DNA of 19,381 nucleotides from an uncultured Lachnospiraceae bacterium. Lineage in GTDB: Bacteria; Bacillota; Clostridia; Lachnospirales; Lachnospiraceae. Within the stretch, counting starts at the first letter, position 1. Every line of letters starts with the position of its first letter. The stretch covers positions 1 through 19,381 of the forward strand of contig CADCQV010000102.1 of NCBI GenBank assembly GCA_902803625.1, in the 5' to 3' direction. Shown piece after piece: positions 16,901 through 19,381 of the stretch. The position numbers were made by a program, and so were the translations under genes. Under the pieces are notes generated by a model. It had not been told where the DNA came from. It saw nothing but the letters and a program-made list of their open reading frames with translations, and made no database searches.

Positions 16901-18218
16901 CGTTACGGGTATCGTAGAGGGTGAAAGCGATGGGCTTATAAAATATACGCTCTCCCGTGAAAGCGGAGAAGACGCCGGAAAGTATGAAATAAGCGCATCC
17001 GGAGAAGAAACACAGGGTAATTACTCTGTGAAATATGATAAAAATACTTTCTATATTTACAAAAAGAGCGAAGAAACTCTCTCGGAAAACACCATACCCA
17101 ACGGTACCGGAAAGATAGAGAGCAAGGTTGTGACCTACGATACCGGTGATAATGATGGATTTGCCGTAAGTGATGTCACGATCCCTGCAGAGCTCGCAGC
17201 CGGTCTCTTAAATGAAACAGAAAAACAGGCAGTGGAAGCCGGAGAAACCCTGACGGTAACGCTGGAGATAAAAGAGAAGGCAGGCGGTGACACAACCGGC
17301 GGAAATGAAGAGGCAAAAGCAGAGGCAAAGGAAAAAGCAGAGGCCGAGGTAAAGAAAAGCACCGGAAATGATGTATCGGAAAGCGGAATGATGCTTGATA
17401 TCAAGCTTTATAAGCAGGTCGGGAATGGCAGTAAACAGGAGATCGAACCTGAAAAAGGAACGGGGAAAATAGCATTTACCATAGAGGTTCCAGTATCCAT
17501 GAGGAACGATGATGAGGAGGTCATAAGAACGTTTTTCGTTGTCCATATTTATGATGACGGAAGGGTGGAGATCGCCTCATCCGGTACGGACACTACGCTT
17601 CCTGTAGAAACGGACCGTCTTTCATCATGGTATCTCACCTATGAGGATCAGAAAAAAGATAACAGCAGTGAGAATGAAGAAGGAAAAACAGACGACAATA
17701 CCGGCAGCAGTAATGATGCAGCAGAAAAGAAAGTCACTGTTTCCGACAATAAGCCTATGGACTACCGCACGGAGACAAAGGGATCATTAAGGATATCCTA
17801 CTGCCACGAGCTTCCGTTCTGGGGAAAATCAAAGGCAGGAATAGAGGTCTTTGGAGAAAAGGGGATCACGGTATCGGTCAATAATGCCACCTATAAGGTA
17901 ACAAAGGTAAAGATCAATAAAAAGAACCACCGTTTCCAGATAACGGGACTCTCCGGAGCCGACAAAAAGACGGAAAGAGAAATAAAGAAAGCCACAAAGG
18001 GGTCAAAGGGTCTGTCATATAAGTCAAATCCCTACTATGTCAGAAATACGGATTCTTTGACAGTGAAATGGAAAAAGAACGGGAGCCCGAAGTCTGTCAA
18101 AGTGATGATAAACGGAAAGGATTACAAGGCAAAGAAGGAAGAGTGGAGCTATAATGGGACTTCGAAGACCTTCACCTTCAAGGGCAGCAATCTCACCGGA
18201 AGCTATGCTTCCCGGTGA
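10989..18218 (+). CDS. Giant secreted surface protein with beta-helix and YDG/MBG-type modules
   Basis: 2409 residues from a TTG with AAAGGA 8 nt upstream; ATGs at 11031 and 11037 are possible starts and keep the signal peptide (hydrophobic core AVAALAAVLITTSVPAGVLA, cleavage near residue 47). Order: four acidic 17-residue repeats (50-117); a beta-rich region (about 150-380); a glycine-rich beta-helix (about 390-727, with ISGGTITA and AAGIGGGGSG motifs, like carbohydrate-binding Cthe_2159-type repeats); a linker; a second beta-helix (about 955-1175); an InlB/Flg_new-like repeat (about 1186-1261); then MBG/YDG-type modules (about 1295-2026), including EYDGTTEAT and IYGESDP; an acidic and coiled linker; and a basic C-terminal module (about 2258-2409). 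I see no LPXTG motif, membrane anchor or SLH repeats. A role in adhesion or glycan binding is inference. A terminator lies upstream and a long inverted repeat downstream. Confidence 0.9.
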   Translation: MKTFDPEKERKVKTMVMRKIREILKKSAVAALAAVLITTSVPAGVLAEEVTEDITVATDDTAGSENVPEDILAAAGDTAESENVPEDTTAAADDTAEPEEVREDNTAAADDTAGPEEVKEESDEDEPSDEKTGEKVSENKVSENKAPAFEESKTIGDVTITVSAEEGIFPEDAELSVKKADMVKEEQAEEAVNDVRDENVNVAASYTYDIKVLDKDGGEIEPEDESKVHVSFTLDEVADENLSTNIYHITESDDTGLTPIEEAGGGTPADEGDEGNATDEVLNAEQLPVETDGTTVTAETDGFSLYTVEFTYENKQYVMPGDGEIPLSTILDTVGLTGEVTDVRVSDEDLFSASDETGEWIVTAHKAFSSNEWMKVRINGVDYEITVTDDQGEYNISGGSITINSSNKGTWDNRVITGTINKANCEANETSFFNKHGALNSSRAAIIIDGTEVNLKISNLNITATCPESGGYAIMVSPILLKNGAKLNLTIEGTNTLTACWGGAGICVPGGCTLNISGNGTLNATGGNDGGNSIDDYSMGGAGIGMCQYLKESELGGTLGNITISGGTITAQGGSQYYETFGASGIGGSEGTTGGVIKITGGNVTAKGGSLAAGIGGGGSGTVDSITISGGTVKATGGKVQGGSDAHFVGGTFIEIGGSSLGSTAIGCGYEGSQDHRISLPAISITGGNVTAEGNIGCPDVGYYSSMGSLTVSDPNQVSCTGRITCPGYVNPEFTVTLYGTGISEGTGECGFRIGNESTYKPCNYSVTSDGAGKKLTVKTTRIIQDAESVEPLVAHIKIGNVTYNTASATLSKDRKEQALYSGYLCTLSGAVYDTGMPDVATGTVEIEGVTPEASSVSVSGSKATVSATFSLPEDGSLTDEGSLTKKVTIKIGNKSYQLDDMTFERSAAHKKKAEFSHNANGYSYIDEKGVEKYKKDNEVTVLDGSRTALGTGWYAVPAGQTIELKGESVKVTSGSTIYNSNYPVNINGDVHLILCDGSTADAKCGINVKEGNSLTIYGQSKGTGKLKASDHPYNMSYGYTAIGSGLRSTTSDPCYPAGNITICGGMIEAVAQNAPAIGGGYHGIGGKLTITGGKINAKVERNWNIVTGINAIGGYYYTPYSENGGCEGDVILSWNDPGMELYTSAFHAESKTKVNFQKTFVLKDSPETVVTRANMGGKTIVPGVKITFDKGELSGSMAGTYGKAGGSFTLPECGFTIPDGSNSKFAGWRVGNDDKVLPAGTSVTLPGNTDSLTLTAVSKPLYIIEGYTAEGAKIKATGTSDSGSFVKVITIDKPSHEIYGDGKSAEATISGDTDFLGTPGISYYKGSSKLDAAPTGAGTYIAKITLGEGTGAATASVEYTIAPKRVTITGVTVSEKEYDGTTEATPVMTSALIDGKVGNDNVNIVTGTAEFSDANVGDGKTVTFSGFALSGRDAGNYELISQPECVTANITKRSVTITAKDQSVELNGSIATGTNMVSVTSGSLVDGHAINTVTLTSSSTAAITDSGTITPGAAVIKSGTADVTAKYNITYQNGTLTVTKIKAVVTKAPTAKSLTYSGLDQTLVEAGIAAGGTLKYSLTSGSGYAETLPERKDAGTYTVYYKVFGDDNHEDSDEGQVSVTIKKKAVTVKADNKEKIYGESDPVPAEYTATETGLIGTGTVSYSISRATGENVGTYDITPAGESAQGNYSVTFEKGVFTIKPKTIANPVIGLSEESFTYDGKPKEPAVTVKNGDDEIPGKEYNVSYSNNINAGTATAAVTSVKNGNYSFSGSRTFTINKRDAVVTACDQIIIFGESLKTGTKQAVLADAVAGHSLSRVNLTADGSTAGEHTITASGAAISDASGKDVTANYNITCKTGKLTVNKAGSVITKAPSAKDLTYNGGDQTLTEKGTAAGGTLKYSLTSGSGYTENIPVKKDAGTYTVYYKVFGDSDHYDSEEAGVSVTIKRAAVTVRPDEKEKLTGEEDPELTAAVTGIVEGESDGLIKYTLSRESGEDAGKYEISASGEETQGNYSVKYDKNTFYIYKKSEETLSENTIPNGTGKIESKVVTYDTGDNDGFAVSDVTIPAELAAGLLNETEKQAVEAGETLTVTLEIKEKAGGDTTGGNEEAKAEAKEKAEAEVKKSTGNDVSESGMMLDIKLYKQVGNGSKQEIEPEKGTGKIAFTIEVPVSMRNDDEEVIRTFFVVHIYDDGRVEIASSGTDTTLPVETDRLSSWYLTYEDQKKDNSSENEEGKTDDNTGSSNDAAEKKVTVSDNKPMDYRTETKGSLRISYCHELPFWGKSKAGIEVFGEKGITVSVNNATYKVTKVKINKKNHRFQITGLSGADKKTEREIKKATKGSKGLSYKSNPYYVRNTDSLTVKWKKNGSPKSVKVMINGKDYKAKKEEWSYNGTSKTFTFKGSNLTGSYASR
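11136..11339 (+). repeat. 51-bp in-frame tandem repeat, four copies
   Basis: It encodes four 17-residue acidic units of the form VPEDTTAAADDTAEPEE immediately after the predicted signal peptide. A fifth unit starts (VKEE) and then diverges. Confidence 0.85.
15345..17067 (+). repeat. Duplicated multi-module block, offset 969 bp
   Basis: The series made of an SVTITAKDQ-type module, a KAPTAKSLTYSG-type module and an MBG_2-type module (15345-16098) is repeated as 16322-17067. Anchor sequences (VVTKAP at 15621 and VITKAP at 16590; GGCGG at 15702 and 16671) are 969 bp apart. The middle module is most alike, sharing the stretches GGTLKYSLTSGSGY and KDAGTYTVYYKVFGD. A different module (FTYDGKPKEP, about 16100-16321) separates the copies. 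Confidence 0.8.
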
Positions 18219-18230
18219 GATCTACGCTTG

Positions 18231-18305
18231 TGTCATTCTGAGGGCGCAGCCCGAAGAATCTTCTCATCGGTTGGGAAAAGATTCTTCGCTTCGCTCAGAA
18301 TGACA
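18231..18305. repeat. Long inverted repeat after the giant gene, made of two hairpin-repeat copies
   Basis: TGTCATTCTGAG (18231-18242) pairs with CTCAGAATGACA (18294-18305), and GAAGAATCTT (18253-18262) with AAGATTCTTC (18278-18287). The left arm is hairpin copy 4 (18235-18259: outer stem ATTCT/AGAAT, GA/GA, enlarged inner stem GGGC/GCCC, GCA loop). The right arm is copy 5 on the minus strand (18281-18301, GCGAAGC core). There is no T-run, so it is not a standard terminator, though it could protect the mRNA 3' end. Confidence 0.8.
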
Positions 18306-18428
18306 AAGTAAAGCTCAGAATGACAAAGTGAAGCTCAGAGTGACAAAGTAAAGCTCAGAATGACAAAGTAAAGCTCAGAATGACAAAGTGAAGCTCAGAG
18401 TGACAAAGTAACGTTCAGAGTGGCAAAG
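18301..18428 (+). repeat. 20-bp tandem array, six units plus a partial one
   Basis: The unit is TGACAAAGTAAAGCTCAGAA with small variants, starting at 18301, 18321, 18341, 18361, 18381 and 18401, then TGGCAAAG. The variants repeat in threes, hinting at a 60-bp duplication. Each unit contains CTCAGAATGACA or CTCAGAGTGACA across its junction, which is the outer part of the hairpin repeat in reverse orientation. There are no spacers, so it is not a CRISPR array. Confidence 0.9.
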
Positions 18429-18533
18429 GGCGTTGTAAGGGGTCTCGCCAGGGGAACCGCCACCATCACGGTAACCACTGGGCAAAATACACTACAAAAA
18501 AGCAAAAAATTGTTTATTTATCCATACAATTAG
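18399..18533 (+). pseudogene. Relic of a Big_2-like immunoglobulin-fold domain
   Basis: The frame reads SDKVTFRVAKGVVRGLARGT, then ATITVTTGQ, closely resembling the C-terminal half of a Big_2 domain (the pattern GVVxGLxxGTATITV). It continues as NTLQKSKK to a TAG at 18531-18533. It has no start codon or ribosome site of its own, and it is in the same frame as the giant CDS ending at 18218. It may be the severed tail of that gene or a fragment from a similar one. The left end merges with the tandem array, whose AGTGACAAAGTA doubles as the SDKV codons. Confidence 0.6.
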
Positions 18534-18535
18534 TC

Positions 18536-18564
18536 TTGGTTTGCAAGAAGCTTTGTGATATGCT
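18536..18564 (+). promoter_or_regulatory. Candidate promoter for the downstream secreted-protein gene
   Basis: TTGGTT (18536-18541), a 17-nt spacer and TATGCT (18559-18564), in an AT-rich stretch 59 bp before the ATG at 18623. It is a moderate match to consensus. Confidence 0.5.
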
Positions 18565-18622
18565 TTACAGGTTGAGTAAAAAAGGAAAAAATCAATAATT
18601 AAAGGATTCAGAGGGGAAAACA

Positions 18623-19381
18623 ATGAAAAATCTGGAAGCAGAACGGAAAATACTCAAGGCTATCAGTATAGGGCTGGCGGCAACACTGACACTGATGCCG
18701 ACAGCCACAGCATTTGCAGGAGAAGACGGAGAAAGTGAAAATACTTCTTCAAACAGTAGTGTCTCGGGAAGCCCGTCAGATAGGAATGATTCTCCGGATA
18801 ACAACGATTCTGATGAGAGCAGCGAAAGTGAACATGAGGACAGTACAGAAGTGAAGGAAGCTTCCGAGGAAGTAAAGGAAGCAGAACGGGGAGAGGATCA
18901 TTCTGAGGATTCGGATAATGAATCCGGAAACGACAATGAAGAGCCTCAGGGTGAATCATCAGGTGAAAGCAGCGAGCCTCAGGGTGAATCATCAGGCGAA
19001 AGCAGCGAGCCTCAGGGTGAATCATCAGGTGAAAGCAGCGAGCCTCAGGGTGAATCATCAGGCGAAAGCAACGAGCCTCAGGGTGAATCATCAGGCGAAA
19101 ACAGTGAGCCCCAGGGTGAGCCATCAGGTGAAAACAGTGAATCCCAGGGTGAACCATCAGGTGAAAACAGTGAGCCCCAGGGTGAGCCCGAAATAACCCC
19201 CTCATATGATATAGAAGTTACACCAAACGCAGATAATACACCAATAGGTAATCTGCTCTCGGATTCCGCAGATGCGCTCAATATTGTTGAGACTCAGGAG
19301 TCAGGGGTTGATTCCTTAAATGATGATGCCGAGCAGAAAAATGCGGATTATGAGCAGAGTGTCAAAGAAGCGGATGAAGCC
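18623..19381 (+). CDS. Secreted protein with Pro/Glu/Ser-rich repeats, N-terminal part (cut by window end)
   Basis: 253 codons run open to the window edge. GAGGGG (18611-18616) lies 6 nt before the ATG. The signal peptide has a basic start (MKNLEAERKILK), a hydrophobic core (AISIGLAATLTLMP) and probable cleavage after AFA (residue 32). The mature protein begins with an acidic, Ser/Asp/Glu-rich low-complexity stretch (33-106). Seven and a half copies of an 11-residue repeat EPQGESSGESS follow (107-189). After that come PSYDIEVTPNADN and an acidic, Gln/Asp/Glu-rich segment that may begin a coiled coil or a larger domain outside the window. No catalytic domain is visible. Like the upstream giant protein it has a signal peptide followed by an acidic repeat spacer, so it is probably another surface or wall-spanning protein; the function is not recognised. 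Confidence 0.85.
   Translation, partial: MKNLEAERKILKAISIGLAATLTLMPTATAFAGEDGESENTSSNSSVSGSPSDRNDSPDNNDSDESSESEHEDSTEVKEASEEVKEAERGEDHSEDSDNESGNDNEEPQGESSGESSEPQGESSGESSEPQGESSGESSEPQGESSGESNEPQGESSGENSEPQGEPSGENSESQGEPSGENSEPQGEPEITPSYDIEVTPNADNTPIGNLLSDSADALNIVETQESGVDSLNDDAEQKNADYEQSVKEADEA
18941..19189 (+). repeat. 33-bp in-frame tandem repeat, about 7.5 copies
   Basis: Unit starts at 18941, 18974, 19007, 19040, 19073, 19106, 19139 and 19172 are exactly 33 bp apart. The first four or five are almost identical, alternating GGT and GGC glycine codons; later units drift (ENSEPQGEP). Confidence 0.9.

Larger units (their letters stand above)
18219..18622. other. Intergenic stretch between the two secreted-protein genes
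   Basis: These 404 bp contain the long inverted repeat, the 20-bp tandem array, the Big_2-like relic, an AT-rich promoter region and the ribosome site of the next gene. There is no intact gene. Confidence 0.8.

Noticed and set aside
17755..18218. LPXTG sorting signal or SLH anchor at the giant protein C-terminus
   Set aside because: No LPXTG-like motif, hydrophobic tail or SLH repeat is visible; the end is a basic module with no recognised anchor.
18301..18428. CRISPR array
   Set aside because: The 20-bp units are directly adjacent with no variable spacers, and no cas genes are present.
18663..19205. Minus-strand reading frame rich in His/Pro repeats (HPEARCFRLM)
   Set aside because: It is the complement of the EPQGESSGESS repeat; the plus strand has the ribosome site and signal peptide.

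Overview
The window looks like chromosomal DNA of a low-to-mid GC Firmicute of class Clostridia, most likely a member of the Lachnospiraceae. This rests on strong AGGAGG-type ribosome sites, sigma-A-like promoters, frequent ATA and AGG codons, an archaeal-type prolyl-tRNA synthetase, and large secreted proteins with YDG/MBG and beta-helix repeats. It was judged by reading the translations, without a database search.

Layout: (1) 3-515 is the 3' end of an alanine-rich repeat protein closed by a hairpin terminator. (2) 612-3803 holds S-adenosylhomocysteine hydrolase (ahcY), a sensor histidine kinase starting 1 bp after it, and an OmpR-type response regulator; a hairpin-rich repeat element lies between kinase and regulator. 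(3) 3833-9704 is a housekeeping run behind a near-consensus promoter: proS, ackA, cca (TTG start overlapping ackA) and a membrane-anchored PEGA-domain protein whose start lies inside cca. (4) A NYN-LOTUS protein on the minus strand meets the PEGA gene tail to tail with a 14-bp overlap and has its own good promoter. (5) 10571-10879 is a broken AAA-ATPase relic spread over three segments, followed by a terminator. (6) 10989-18218 encodes a 2409-residue secreted protein: signal peptide, acidic 17-residue repeats, two glycine-rich beta-helix regions, an InlB-like repeat, a tandem series of YDG/MBG-type modules, and a basic C-terminal module without a recognisable cell-wall anchor. (7) 18219-18622 is intergenic and contains a long inverted repeat, a 20-bp tandem array, an in-frame relic of a Big_2-like domain, and a promoter. 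(8) 18623-19381 is the start of a second secreted protein with an 11-residue Pro/Glu/Ser repeat, cut by the window end.

The most distinctive non-coding signal is a family of short hairpin repeats (2956, 3047, 3884, 18235 and 18281). They share a five-base outer stem, a GA/GA internal mismatch and a GC-closed GNA or GNNA loop, and base changes in both stems are compensated on the other side. One half of this element appears to have been amplified into the tandem array behind the giant surface-protein gene. The in-frame Big_2-like relic beyond that array suggests that the giant protein may once have been longer. I did not find a clearly new defence or mobile system. The strongest candidates for follow-up are the hairpin repeat family, the possible truncation of the giant protein, and the alanine-rich 29-residue repeat protein at the left edge.
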